A DNA stretch of 64,000 nucleotides from Planctomycetota bacterium (lineage in GTDB: Bacteria; Planctomycetota; J058; J103). Numbering within the stretch: the first letter of the stretch is position 1; each line of letters starts with the position of its first letter. The translations under genes and the position numbers were made by a program. This document shows positions 36,196-46,500 of this stretch, one piece after another. The notes below the pieces were generated by a model. The model was not told the origin of the DNA. It did not search any database and worked only from the letters and a program-made list of their open reading frames with translations. Location: the NCBI GenBank assembly GCA_026004615.1, contig BPJM01000001.1:124001-188000 (forward strand), read 5' to 3'.

Positions 36196-39100
36196 GTGGA
36201 CGAACTCTTCAACGCAGTCGTGGACGCCCTGCCGGCGAGCACCGCCGGCAAGGTCTTCGCCATCGTGGTCATCCTGGCGGCGCTCGCCCCGCTCGCCTAC
36301 CTCGGCGGCAAGATGGTGGCGCAGTGGTGGCGCGCCCGCCGCGAGCGCAGGACGCCCGCGCGCACAGCCCCCCCGCGGCCGGCACTCCGGCCCCGCACCC
36401 TGTCGCGCATCTGGAAGCGCTTCCTGCGCCAGATCCCGTGGGAGTTCCGCCGCGCGATCCTGCGCTACCAGCCCTTCGTGGTCCTGGGGGCCGCCGGCAG
36501 CGGCAAGACGGCGCTCATCTCCACCTTCACCGACTGGCAGGGGCAGGCGGCCCGGTTCTACTCCAGCTACTCGGTCGAGCGCGAACTGCAGATCTACCTC
36601 GGCTCGCAGGCGCTGGTCCAGGAGATCCCCTCGGCGCTGCTCGACGACATCTCGCAGGCGGCGCGCACCGCGCTCGTCAAGCTGTGGAAGCGGACGCTGC
36701 GCAAGCGCGAGCCCATCGCCGTGATCGCCCTCAATGCGGCCGCCCTGCGCGGCCTGGCGCCCGACGCCATCCGGCGCCAGGCCCAGGTCATGCGCGGCAA
36801 GATCAACGTGATCGCCCGGCTGCGCGGCAAGCCGGTGGAGACCCGCCTCGTCCTCACCCACATGGACAAGGTGGACGGCTTCCTCGCCTTCTCGCAGTTT
36901 CTCGACCGGCACGACATCCCGCTCGTCGTCGATCTGTCCGCGCCCGCGACGCGCGCGGACCTGAGCCAGGCGCTGGTGCCCTACGAGCGGTATCTGCCGC
37001 TGGCGCTCACCACCATGAGCGCCAAGGCGTACAAGAAGGTGCTGACCTTCCTGGCGAAGGTGCCCGCCCTGCTGTCGCTGGTGGACATCTTCGCGCGGAC
37101 GCTGTGCGACAAGGACCCCCTGTCGCACGAGCCGGAGCTGAAGGAGCTGTATCTCACGACGGATTCGGCGCCCTCCTCCACCGCCGCCGCCAATCCGTTC
37201 ACCTCGAGCTGGGATCCGGGCCTGCTGGAGGCGGAGCGGCTGGCGCACCGCCGGCACCGCTGGGCCGCCACCGCCGCCGCCGCCGCGCTGCTCGCCATGC
37301 TCATCGGCGGCTTCGTGCTGGAGCACCGCGAGTACACCCGGGCCATGGCGGCCCTGGCCGCCTTCGAGAAATCCCCGCAGCCCAGCGAGGCGGAACAGGT
37401 CCGGGTGCGATTGGCAGCGCTGCAGGACGGTGCCGGCCCGGCGCTCATGGGTCTGGTGCCGCGTTTCTTCAGCCACGCCGAGCAGGGGGTGCGCAGCCAG
37501 TTCCTCGACCTCATCCGCACCCGCTACCTGCTGCCGGCTCTGGAGCACGCCGCCGCCGCCGCCGATCCCCAGGACCGGACCCTGTTCCTGCTGGCGCTGC
37601 TGTATGCCACCCGTGACAACGACCTCGGCCGGCTGGTGCGCGAGCGGGCTGCCGACTGGGCGGGGGCGGTGCTGGTGCCCGAGCACCTGATCCGGACCTA
37701 CGTCGAGCAGAGCCGCACCCAGTGGGACGGTCTGGCACCGCTGCCGGCCGAGGCCTTCAAGCCGGCCCCGCGTGCGGTCAGCGACCTGCAGCCCTGGCTG
37801 GCCTTCTTCATGGAGCTCGAAGACGCGCTGCGCAATCCCAGCCTCGCGCCCGCGGACCTGGAGCAACTTCGCCAGACCGCCACCGAGCGGCTCAACGACA
37901 TGGCCGCCGCGCGCCGCAACCAGTTCGCAGTCGAGGTCTACACCCGGCTGCGCGCCTCGACACGGTTGCCGCTGCAGAGCGTCTTCGGGCCCTACATCGA
38001 GACCCTGACCATCCCCTACTGGATGAGCCGCTACGGGGATGCGATCGAATCGACCCTGCTCATGGTGCGCGCCGCGCACCTGGAACTGCCCGCGGTCGAG
38101 GGCATGACGCTGCCGCAGCTGTTCCTGCACCTGCAGGCGCTATCGCAGCTGCCCCGCTCGGACACGGTGCACCGCTTCGCGCTCGCCGACCGCGATTTCG
38201 CGTTCGAACCCCGCAGCTGGCACCGGCTGATCGCCACCAGCCGCATGCGGCTGCTGATCCAGCGCTTCGTGGCTCACCACCGGCGGGCGGCCGGCCGCTC
38301 GTTCTTCGGCAAGGGCGAGCGCTATCCCGACATCGTCATGAACCCGACCAATCTCGGCGAGTTCTTGTTCGCCGGCAAGGGACGGGTGCCGGGGCTGTAC
38401 ACGCGACCGGCGTACGAGGGCGAGGTGCGGCGGGTGGTGCTGGCGCTGCAGGCGCTGCTCGCCGAGGCCAGGCTCGATGAGACCGTGCGCGCCGACCTCA
38501 ACAACTTCATCTCCCAGGAGGTCGAGCACTACGCGATCGGCTACGAGGAGGCGTGGCGCAAGTACTACCAGGCCTTCGCCATCCGCGCCGAATCGCTCGG
38601 CGGCCTGCTCATCGCACTCGACCAGATGCAGCTGCCGGACTCGCCGTTCGCCGAGTTCTTGCGCACGGTCGCCACCCACACCGCACTCGACACCTCCGCC
38701 TCCCCGCTCCTGCGCCCGCTCGCGGAGCACCTGCGAGACTTCCAGTTCGTCAACCTCCTGCTCCAGCAGAAGCAGGGTGCGGAGCTGGAGACCTACCGGC
38801 TGATCCTGCGGCGCATCCATGCCGATCTGCAGGGCGTGCCGCCGGAACAGGGAGACGCCGCCGCAAAACCGGCCACCGTGGCGGCGCCGCCGGAGTTCCT
38901 CGCCACCCTGAGCCCGCTCGCGCGCGTCAGCCTCGGCATCCTGCAGGAGCACCGCGACAGCTACCTGCGCCTGGTCGAGCGCTGGCTGGACAACACCGGC
39001 ATCGTCGCCGAGTGGCGGGCTCCCTTCATGGCACCGGTGAGCCAGCTGTACGAGCTCGGGCTCGCCGATCTGCAGGCAGCGGTGCTCGGCAACTGGCGCA

Positions 39101-40056
39101 ACCGCGTCCTGACCGTCCTGCTGCCGATGGCGAGCCGCTTCCCGTTCAACCCCCAGTCCACCACCGACATCGCGCCGCTGGAGCTGGAGAAGGTGCTCCA
39201 TCCCGCGACCGGATCGTTCTGGGAGCGGTGGCGGCAGTATGCGGCGCCGGTGTGCCGGGAGAGCGGCGGGCGCTGGGCGCCGCTGGGCGGTCCGGGCGAG
39301 GCGTTCCGGCTGCCGTCGGTGATCTTCGAGCTGGTCGATCACCTGGCCGCGGTGCGGGACGCACTGTGGGACCGGGACGGCAACCCCCAGCCGCTGGTGC
39401 TGTTCGCCTACCCGCATCCGCTGCCCGCTGGCCAGCCCGGCGAGCCCGCCGGCACGCTGTCGTTCCTGCGCACCGGCAAGGCCTCCGCCTTCGGCTTCAA
39501 CCAGAAGCAGGCCTGGCAGCGCTTCGCCTGGGAGTGGTGGCAGAGCTACCCGTGCCAGGTCGGCCTCCAGATGGGGGATCCGCGTGACGACGACGTCTGG
39601 TACCGGACCCTCACCGTGCCCCAGGCGTTCTGGGCGCTGCTCAAGCTGCTGCGCATGGGGGAGCGGCGGCTCGGCAACACCTGGAGCTGGACGCTGCGCG
39701 AGGGCGGCGAGCCGCTGGACGCCCCGGCCGTCCGCTTCAGCTTCCGCGACGATCCCTGGCAGCCCTTCGCCATCGAGGGCCTGCTCGCCGCCGCCCGCCA
39801 CCCGGGCGGCCGGCCCGCCTCCCCCGCTGCCCGCCCTGCCGCCCCCGCGCCCGAGCCGGCCGCCGCCGAACCCGCCGCCGGCGGGGGCGAGGCCCAGGAC
39901 GAGCAGCACCAGGAGGCGATGGAAGAGCAGCAGGAACAGGCGGCGGAGGAGCAGGAGCAGGCCGGCGGCGGGCAGGAGCGCGCTGCCGCCGGGGCGATCG
40001 AGGGCGACGAGGACGAGGAGGTCGTGCCGCAAACGGAGGAAGAAGAGGAATGGTGA
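36196..40056 (+). CDS. tssM: T6SS inner-membrane channel subunit TssM (IcmF)
   Basis: A 1286-residue IcmF-family protein. The first membrane helix is at about 18-36. A cytoplasmic NTPase-like domain has Walker A GAAGSGKT (residues 98-105) and a THMDKVDGF guanine-type motif. A second membrane helix at about 355-375 is followed by a long periplasmic region of about 900 residues that contacts TssJ. The last 70 residues are a Gln/Glu-rich acidic tail (VVPQTEEEEEW), which is unusual. The start is GTG at 36196 with GAGGA upstream. The intact P-loop suggests nucleotide binding. Confidence 0.94.
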   Translation: MDELFNAVVDALPASTAGKVFAIVVILAALAPLAYLGGKMVAQWWRARRERRTPARTAPPRPALRPRTLSRIWKRFLRQIPWEFRRAILRYQPFVVLGAAGSGKTALISTFTDWQGQAARFYSSYSVERELQIYLGSQALVQEIPSALLDDISQAARTALVKLWKRTLRKREPIAVIALNAAALRGLAPDAIRRQAQVMRGKINVIARLRGKPVETRLVLTHMDKVDGFLAFSQFLDRHDIPLVVDLSAPATRADLSQALVPYERYLPLALTTMSAKAYKKVLTFLAKVPALLSLVDIFARTLCDKDPLSHEPELKELYLTTDSAPSSTAAANPFTSSWDPGLLEAERLAHRRHRWAATAAAAALLAMLIGGFVLEHREYTRAMAALAAFEKSPQPSEAEQVRVRLAALQDGAGPALMGLVPRFFSHAEQGVRSQFLDLIRTRYLLPALEHAAAAADPQDRTLFLLALLYATRDNDLGRLVRERAADWAGAVLVPEHLIRTYVEQSRTQWDGLAPLPAEAFKPAPRAVSDLQPWLAFFMELEDALRNPSLAPADLEQLRQTATERLNDMAAARRNQFAVEVYTRLRASTRLPLQSVFGPYIETLTIPYWMSRYGDAIESTLLMVRAAHLELPAVEGMTLPQLFLHLQALSQLPRSDTVHRFALADRDFAFEPRSWHRLIATSRMRLLIQRFVAHHRRAAGRSFFGKGERYPDIVMNPTNLGEFLFAGKGRVPGLYTRPAYEGEVRRVVLALQALLAEARLDETVRADLNNFISQEVEHYAIGYEEAWRKYYQAFAIRAESLGGLLIALDQMQLPDSPFAEFLRTVATHTALDTSASPLLRPLAEHLRDFQFVNLLLQQKQGAELETYRLILRRIHADLQGVPPEQGDAAAKPATVAAPPEFLATLSPLARVSLGILQEHRDSYLRLVERWLDNTGIVAEWRAPFMAPVSQLYELGLADLQAAVLGNWRNRVLTVLLPMASRFPFNPQSTTDIAPLELEKVLHPATGSFWERWRQYAAPVCRESGGRWAPLGGPGEAFRLPSVIFELVDHLAAVRDALWDRDGNPQPLVLFAYPHPLPAGQPGEPAGTLSFLRTGKASAFGFNQKQAWQRFAWEWWQSYPCQVGLQMGDPRDDDVWYRTLTVPQAFWALLKLLRMGERRLGNTWSWTLREGGEPLDAPAVRFSFRDDPWQPFAIEGLLAAARHPGGRPASPAARPAAPAPEPAAAEPAAGGGEAQDEQHQEAMEEQQEQAAEEQEQAGGGQERAAAGAIEGDEDEEVVPQTEEEEEW

Positions 40057-40178
40057 GTCCGGCTCCGGAGCACGGCGCCCGGGGTGCCGGCGCGGCGCGG
40101 TCCGGCTCCCCCGCGGCCCTTGCGGCCTCCGGCGGCGAGCAGCGCATGGAATCGACAGAGCGAGGTCCTGAGACAGCG

Positions 40179-40640
40179 ATGAACGAGCAGGGCACAGCTC
40201 GTGCGGGCGAGCGCAGCCCCCGCCGGCACCGGCTGGTGCCGCTGGTGCTCGCGCTGGCGGCCGCCGCCATCGCCGGTGGCGGCTGCGCCTCCGGGCGGGC
40301 GACGCTCCGGATCGAGGCGGCGGCGCAGACCAACGACGGACGGCCGCTCTATATGGTGCTGCGCGCGGTCGACGGCGCGGAGTTCGTGACCGAGACCTAC
40401 GAGGACATCGCCGCGCGCGTGTTCGCGGCCCCCCCGGACCCGTCCATCATCCGCGCCGACGTCGTCTACCCGGGGATGGTGCGCGCCATCGCCTTCGATC
40501 CCCCGGAGCGCAAGCCCATCGGCGTCTACTTCCTGTTCACCGAGCCCGGCGACCGCTGGAAGACCATGCTGCAGCAGCCGCTGCCCTCGACGGTCGAGAT
40601 CCGGCTCGGGCCGAACACGATCATCGGTACGAGCCCCTAG
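40179..40640 (+). CDS. tssJ: T6SS outer-membrane lipoprotein TssJ
   Basis: About 153 residues. The N-terminus is basic then hydrophobic and ends IAGGGC, with Cys36 as lipidation site. The mature domain is a small beta-sandwich with NDGRPLYMVLRAV and VYFLFTEPGDRWK, in the expected place directly after tssM. Similarity to TssJ is by layout and context more than by strong motifs. Starts at 40050 (overlapping the tssM stop) and 40146 are also in frame. I prefer the ATG at 40179 because it gives the most normal lipoprotein signal. Confidence 0.75.
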   Translation: MNEQGTARAGERSPRRHRLVPLVLALAAAAIAGGGCASGRATLRIEAAAQTNDGRPLYMVLRAVDGAEFVTETYEDIAARVFAAPPDPSIIRADVVYPGMVRAIAFDPPERKPIGVYFLFTEPGDRWKTMLQQPLPSTVEIRLGPNTIIGTSP

Positions 40641-40660
40641 CCAGGAGCCGCGGCCGCGCG

Positions 40661-42469
40661 ATGTCCGAGTCCCCGGACGAGCCCTTCGATCTCGCCTTGC
40701 TGAGCCGCGGGCTCGAGGTCGCCGAGCATCATCCTCCGCCCGCGCTGCCATGGCTGGCGGCGAGCTGGCGTGAGCCGCACCGGTTCTGGGAGCGGCTGTG
40801 GGCGGCGCATGCGGCTGCGTTCGCGGTGCGGCCGAAGAGCCGGCCGGCGGAGTACTACGACTTCTACCACGATGCGGTGCTGCGCCACCACCGCTCGCCT
40901 GTCCCGGCTCTGCGCTGGTTCGTGCCGGAGACCGCGAGCTGGCGCGAACTCTCCTACGCCGAACTCGACCGGCGCGCCCGTGCCCGCGCGGGCAGCTGGC
41001 GCGCCGCCGGCGTCGAGGCCGGGCAGTCGGTGTGCGTGATCGAACCGCCAGGCCCCGAGTGGCTGGTGTCGCTCGCAGCCGCGCTCGCGCTGGGAGCGGT
41101 CGTCAGCGTGCTGCCCCCGCTCGGCGAGGGCTTTCTGGCGCGGCGGCTGGCGGCGCTCCAGCCCCACCACCTCGCCGCCGACCTGGCCTACTCCCTGCTC
41201 GTGCCCGCGTTCGCCGAGCGGTTGCTGCCGCGCACCGCGGACGGTGCCGGCGCCGCTGCTGCCGAGTTGCCCGTGCACGCCACCGCCACCTACGCGACCG
41301 GGACGCCGGTGGCCCGGCTGTTCTCCCCGCTCGATCGGGAACCCCACCTGCCCCGGGCGCTGCTCGCCGACGATGCCTACCTGCGCGCGGTGCGCGACGG
41401 CCGCCTGCTGCTGGGCCTGGGGCCCGCAGACGCGCTCGCGGCGCCGGACGCCCACCCGCTGCAGGAGCTGCCGGCGCTGCTGCTGGCGAGCCTGCTCGCC
41501 GGCGCCACCTACGTCCACCTGCCCCTGGAGGCGGTGCAGGCGGAGCCGGCGCTGCTGCGCGAGCTGGATCTGCGCGTGCTCGGGGTCTCGCGCCGGCTGC
41601 GCGACCTGCTCGCCTGCTGGGACGGCGAGCTGAGCGGTTGCGCCCGGAGCTGGTTCCGCAATCCAGCCGAGGCCGTCGATGCGATCGTCTGGCAGGAGGT
41701 GGCGGCGCGCACCGGGCTCGGCCGCCTGCCCGGAGCCAACCTGCTGTTGGACGCCGCCTCGGGCGGGGCGGTGTTGTTCTCGCCGCGGCGCACCCGCTAC
41801 GTGCAGCTGGAGGTGCTGCCCGCACCGGGAGTGCCGTGGGCGCTGCGCGAGCTGGTGGCCGGCGGCCGCGCCCCGGCCGTGCAGGGCGCCGGCACGGCAC
41901 CCTTCGGCCTGTTCGCCCCCCAGCCGCACGATCCGGAGGCGCCGCCCCCGTTCGGCGGGCTGTTGCTCGTCCGTGCCCCCGATCGCTGGTTCTACGCCGG
42001 CACCGCCGAGCTCCGCCGCTTCGGCCGCACCTATCCCCGGACCGAGGTGCTGCAGGCGCTGCAGGGCCTGTTGCCGGGCGCGCAGCTGGCGCTGGCGGTG
42101 GCGCCGACCGGGGATGCGGCGCAGCCGCACCGCTTCGTGCTGCTGGTGTTCGTCGGCCCCGAACGCCGCGCGGCCATCGCCGAGCAGGGCGAGCGGTGGG
42201 CAGCTGCCATCCGGGCGCGCCTCGCCCATCACCTGGCGCCGGAGTTCCTGCCGGATGAGATCGAGTTCTATCCGCTGCGAGCACGCGAGCAGGACGGCGC
42301 CATCGACCAGGCGTGGTGCCAGGCGCAGTTCGTCAGCGGGGCGCTGGCCCGCAAGAGCCGCCGGCGCACCTGGGCGTTGCTCGCCGAACTGCGCAGCGCC
42401 CTGGCCCCGCCGCTGGGAGTTGCACCCGAGGTGCCGGCGGCCAGCGAGCGGCCAGCGGAGGAGGTGTAG
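40661..42469 (+). CDS. degenerate AMP-dependent synthetase/ligase-like protein in the T6SS locus
   Basis: 602 residues with the overall order of an ANL (acyl-CoA synthetase-like) enzyme. The N-terminal helix and strand region has WRELSYAELDRRARARA and an ALALGAVVSVLPP segment. The core segment LLAGATYVHLPLEA leads to VLGVSRRLRDLLA. The hinge region is at GTAELRRFGRTYPRTEV (447-463) and a C-terminal lid follows. Catalytic motifs are altered: the P-loop-equivalent stretch near Tyr211 reads YATGTPVAR instead of the Ser/Thr/Gly-Lys motif, no YGxTE is seen, and the lid lysine of GKIDR is Ala547 (GAIDQ). Adenylation is therefore unlikely. It sits between tssJ (20 nt upstream) and tssA. I infer a structural or binding role tied to the T6SS. 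Confidence 0.7.
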   Translation: MSESPDEPFDLALLSRGLEVAEHHPPPALPWLAASWREPHRFWERLWAAHAAAFAVRPKSRPAEYYDFYHDAVLRHHRSPVPALRWFVPETASWRELSYAELDRRARARAGSWRAAGVEAGQSVCVIEPPGPEWLVSLAAALALGAVVSVLPPLGEGFLARRLAALQPHHLAADLAYSLLVPAFAERLLPRTADGAGAAAAELPVHATATYATGTPVARLFSPLDREPHLPRALLADDAYLRAVRDGRLLLGLGPADALAAPDAHPLQELPALLLASLLAGATYVHLPLEAVQAEPALLRELDLRVLGVSRRLRDLLACWDGELSGCARSWFRNPAEAVDAIVWQEVAARTGLGRLPGANLLLDAASGGAVLFSPRRTRYVQLEVLPAPGVPWALRELVAGGRAPAVQGAGTAPFGLFAPQPHDPEAPPPFGGLLLVRAPDRWFYAGTAELRRFGRTYPRTEVLQALQGLLPGAQLALAVAPTGDAAQPHRFVLLVFVGPERRAAIAEQGERWAAAIRARLAHHLAPEFLPDEIEFYPLRAREQDGAIDQAWCQAQFVSGALARKSRRRTWALLAELRSALAPPLGVAPEVPAASERPAEEV

Positions 42470-42586
42470 TGCAGCCGCGACCGGGGGCTCGTGCATGCAG
42501 CGCGATGGCGCGCCGGAGACCGCTGCTGCGCCGGCGCGCCGGCCCGGCCGTGGCCGCACTGCGGTCTTTGGGAGCGCGGAGTTCGC

Positions 42587-43597
42587 ATGCCTGACATCAC
42601 CCTGCTCATGAAGCCGCTCGCCGCCCAAGGCGAGCCGGGGCTCGATACCCTCGACGAGCGGTTCCAGACCATCGTCGGCCTGGTGCAGAACGCGGAGTTC
42701 GCGCCGGCCGCCGAGCGCACCGAGGCGGTGGTGCGCGAGGGCATCTACGATGTGCGCTTGCTCGGCTACTTCCTGTACGGGGTGTTCCTGGAGCGGGGCG
42801 TGGCCGCCCTCGGGGAGATCCTCGACTGCCTGGTCCGCACCCTGACCGAGAACTGGAACGCCTTCGGGCCCGCTCGCAAAAAGGAGCGCCACGCCGACAA
42901 CGCGCTGCTCTGGTTCATGAACCGGCTGTACAGCCAGCTCGAACACGAGCAGCAGCGCTCGAGCGAGACCTACCAGGGCTGGATCCAGCAGCTCCAGAGC
43001 GAACAGCTGGAGGCCTTGCAGGACAAGGTCGAGGCGCTGCGCAAGACCATCCTCCAGGTGCTGCCCGAGTCCAAGGTGCTGGAGCTGTTGCCCAAGCTCA
43101 GGACCTGGCTCACCCAGTTCCACAAGATCGTGTACGCCGAGCAGCAGGAGGCCGCGGCCGAGCAGGCGGCGGCCGAGCAGGTCGCTGCCGAGACCGAGGC
43201 GCCGGCCGCGGGACGGGCCGGCCCCGGCCCCGCCCCCGGGCTCGCCGCGGCCGCGGCGAGTGCCGCGCCGGCGCGCGGCGACGGAGGCGCGCCGCTGCCC
43301 ATGGTCCAGGGCTCCCATCTGCTGCAGGAGCTGCTGCGCAAGCTCGAGGCGTTCGAGCGGCTGGTCGCCAAGGAGGCCTACGAGCGCGCGGCGGTGGTGG
43401 CGGCCGACATCAACGAGCTCGTCGAACACTTCGATCCGCGGCGCTATCTGCCGGGATTGTTCGCCTCCTACTACCGGCTGCTCAGCGAGCGCATCCGCGA
43501 GATCGAGCCCCACCTGGAGAACCGCGACTCGCTCGCCTGGCAGTCGATGAGCCAGCACTACCAGGTCGACCTCGAATCCTTCGTCGAGCATGACTGA
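42587..43597 (+). CDS. tssA: T6SS assembly protein TssA (ImpA-type)
   Basis: 336 residues. The N-terminal ImpA-like domain is recognisable in IYDVRLLGYFLYGVFLERG, ALGEILDCLVRTLTENW and the ARKKERHADNALLWFMNRLY segment. A Glu/Gln-rich helical middle, an Ala/Pro/Gly linker (about 195-235) and a C-terminal helical domain (YYRLLSERIREIEPHL) follow. TssA proteins prime or cap sheath polymerisation. This is a shorter, diverged class. The 117 bp between the preceding gene and the ATG hold no separate gene. The tssA stop overlaps the following ATG by 8 nt (ATGACTGA). Confidence 0.82.
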   Translation: MPDITLLMKPLAAQGEPGLDTLDERFQTIVGLVQNAEFAPAAERTEAVVREGIYDVRLLGYFLYGVFLERGVAALGEILDCLVRTLTENWNAFGPARKKERHADNALLWFMNRLYSQLEHEQQRSSETYQGWIQQLQSEQLEALQDKVEALRKTILQVLPESKVLELLPKLRTWLTQFHKIVYAEQQEAAAEQAAAEQVAAETEAPAAGRAGPGPAPGLAAAAASAAPARGDGGAPLPMVQGSHLLQELLRKLEAFERLVAKEAYERAAVVAADINELVEHFDPRRYLPGLFASYYRLLSERIREIEPHLENRDSLAWQSMSQHYQVDLESFVEHD

Positions 43598-46500
43598 GAG
43601 CACCGCCACCGCCGCCGATCCCCGCGGCGCCCTCGCCGAGCGCCTGGAGCGGCTGGCGCGCTGCGGGCGCCGGCACGGCAGCGCCCGCGGCGGCGCCGCC
43701 GACGGGGCGGCCGCCCGCCCGCCGTGCGACGACGAGCTGCTCTGCCCGTGGTGCGCGCGGCGCGCGGCCGACCGCGCCGCGCGCCACGCCCTGGACACCT
43801 GGGGCCCGGTCTGCGCCGTGCGGCTGGTGGGCCCGCCCGGCGCGCGGGCGGCGCTGCGCGCCGCCTGCGACGCCGAGCTGCAATGGCTCGCCACCATCAC
43901 CATCGCCGGCCGCGGGGCCGTCCGGCCGCGCTGGGTCGAGGGGTTCGACCACGTGTGGCTGTTCTTCCCCGAGGCGCTGCGCCCCGCGCTGGAGGACCGC
44001 TACGGCGAGCGGTTGGTCTCCCTGTCGCCCGCTGGCGCAGGCGAGGAGCTGCGGCGCACCTGGCTCAGCGTGCACGAGGCAGCGATGGCCGCCCAGGCGG
44101 CGGCCCCCGACGACCCGGCAGCGGCGCTGGCCGGCTTGCCCTGGCTCACCGAGCCCGAGGCGCCGCGCACCGGCGGCGGCACGGAGGCATGCGCCGCGCT
44201 GGGCTGGGTGGGCGAGCAGGCCCCGGCGGCGGCCCGCGCGTTGCTCGACGCGGCGCGGCCGCAGCCCGACGCACCCCGGCGGCTGCCCGTGCCCGCTCGC
44301 CGCCCGGAGCGGCCGCCGCCCCCGCCCGAGCCGCCCGCGCCCAAGAACCTGGAGCAGGCGCTGGGGGCCTATCGGACCGCGCTCGCGGTGGCCGAGGCCC
44401 TGGTCGAACAGAAGCCCGAGCACATGCCGTGGCAGCGGGATGTGCTGTTCGCCTACCGCAACATCGCGCGCACGCTGCGTGCGCTCGGGCGACCGGACGA
44501 GGCCCGCCAGTGCTGCGCGCAGGCGCTGGTGCGCTCGCACGCGGCGCTCGCCCTCGATGCGACCAACCCCGAGGTCCAGCGTGCGCTGGCCGCGCTGCAA
44601 CGGGAGCGGGCTGCGACGCTGGCCGCGTGCGGGGAGCTGCGCGAGGCCACCGAGGCGCTGCGCCAGGAGCTGGCGATCCAGGGGCGGCTGGTCCGCCTGG
44701 CGCCGGATCCCGACCACCCCGCCTTGCAGCGCGAACTGCTCGAGGCCAACCTGCGGCTGGGCGCGCTGTGCGCGGAGCTGGGCGACGACGCGCAGGCGCT
44801 GGCGGCCTACGGCGCGGCGGCCGATGTCGCCGAACGCATGGCGGCGCTGCGCCCGCAGGAGCCGGTCTGGCAGCGCGAGCTGGCGGCGGCGTGCGAGCTG
44901 GCCGGCCATGCGCTCGCCGCCACGGGCCAGCTCGCCCAGGCGCGCGAGGCGCTGCAGTCCGCCTACGCCGCCTACGAGCTGCTCGCGGCTGCCGAACCCG
45001 CCGAGCCGGCGCACCGGTTCGGCCTGCATCGCACGCGCACCGCGCTCGGCCAGGTGCTCCAGCGCCAGGGCGCGCTCGAGGCCGCACGCGAGGTGCACGG
45101 CGCCGCGCTCGCCCTCGCCACCCGGCAAGCCGCGCTCCAGCCGGACGCGGCGGACTGGCACCGGGCCGTCGCCGCCAGCCACGAGCACCTGGCCGAGGTC
45201 GCGCTCGCGCTCGGCGACGCCCAGGCGGCCTACGAGGCCTGCAAGGCAGCGGTGCTGGCGCGCGACGCCGTCGCGCGCCGCGAGCATGCCGAAGCCCGCT
45301 GGCAGCGCGAACTGCTGCTGGCGCGGCTCATGACCGGAGACGTGCTGCGGGCGCAGGGCGACGAGCGGGGTGCCCTGGCCACCTACCGCGCGGCGCTGCC
45401 GCTGGCGCAGGCGCTGTGGGAGGCGGCCCCGGACGATCCCGAGCGCCAGCGCGATCTGGCGATCGCCGAGGGGCGGCTCGGCGACATGTGGCTCGCGCAG
45501 GGGGCGGTCGGCGAAGCCCTGGCGCACTACCGCCGCGCGCTGGAGCGGAGCGAGGCCCTGTGCGAGGCCGCGCCCTCCGATCCCCGGCGGCGCGCCGACC
45601 TGGCGGCGGCCCGCCAGCGCGTGGGCGACGCATTGCGCGCGCGCGGCGACCTGGAGGAGGCGCTCGCCGCCTACCGGGCCGCCCTCGCCGGTCACCGCGA
45701 GCTGGCGGAACAGGCTCCGGACGACCACGACGCGCAGCGCCAGGTGATGCTCGGTCACCTGGACTGCGGCGAACTGCTGGCGGCGCTCGGCGACTGGCCC
45801 GCCGCCTACGAGCAACTGCACGCCGCGCTCGAACTGGCGCAGGAGCTCTTCGCGCTCGATCCCGACCCGCCGGCGCGCCGCCGTGACCTGGCGATCTGCC
45901 AGGAGCGGTTGGGCGAGGTGCTGCTGGCCGAGGGGGATCTGTCGGCGGCACTGCGGCTGCAGCTGGCGGCGCTCGCGGTGCGCGAGGGTCTGCTGGCCGA
46001 GCGGCCCGAGGAGCTGGTGCGGCGGCGTGATGTGGCCGCGAGCCGGCAGCGGCTCGGCGAGGTGTACATGGCCCGCGGGGAGGCGCGCGAGGCGATCGAG
46101 AACTTCCGTGCGGCGCTGGCGCTGCGCGAGGACCTGGTGCGGCGCGAGCCCACGCGCGCGCCCTGGCTGTACGATCTGGCGCTCGGCCAGCGGCGGCTGG
46201 CCGCCGCACTGGCGGCCAGCCTGGAGCTGGAGCCGGCACTCGCGCTGGCGCGGGCGGCGGTGGCCTCCGCGGAGCAACTCGCCCAGCTCGAGCCGGGCAA
46301 CGCGAGCTGGCTCGCCGAACTGGCGGCCTGCCGCGAACAGGTGCGCGAGATCGAGCGCACGCGCGCCGAGCTGCCCGAGGCGGGGACGCGCGAGCGCATC
46401 CACCGCCTGCAGCGCGAGGCGGCGCGCTTCGACGTCATCGCCCTGCTGGAGCAGCTCCGCCGTCTGGGCTACGACGCCGATGACATCCTGTTTCGGAGCA

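Noticed and set aside
32971-38130. A 1719-codon open frame on the minus strand opposite tssH and tssM
   Set aside because: It is antisense to two intact, well-conserved T6SS genes and has the His/Gln/Gly/Arg-rich composition expected of the mirror frame of GC-rich coding DNA.
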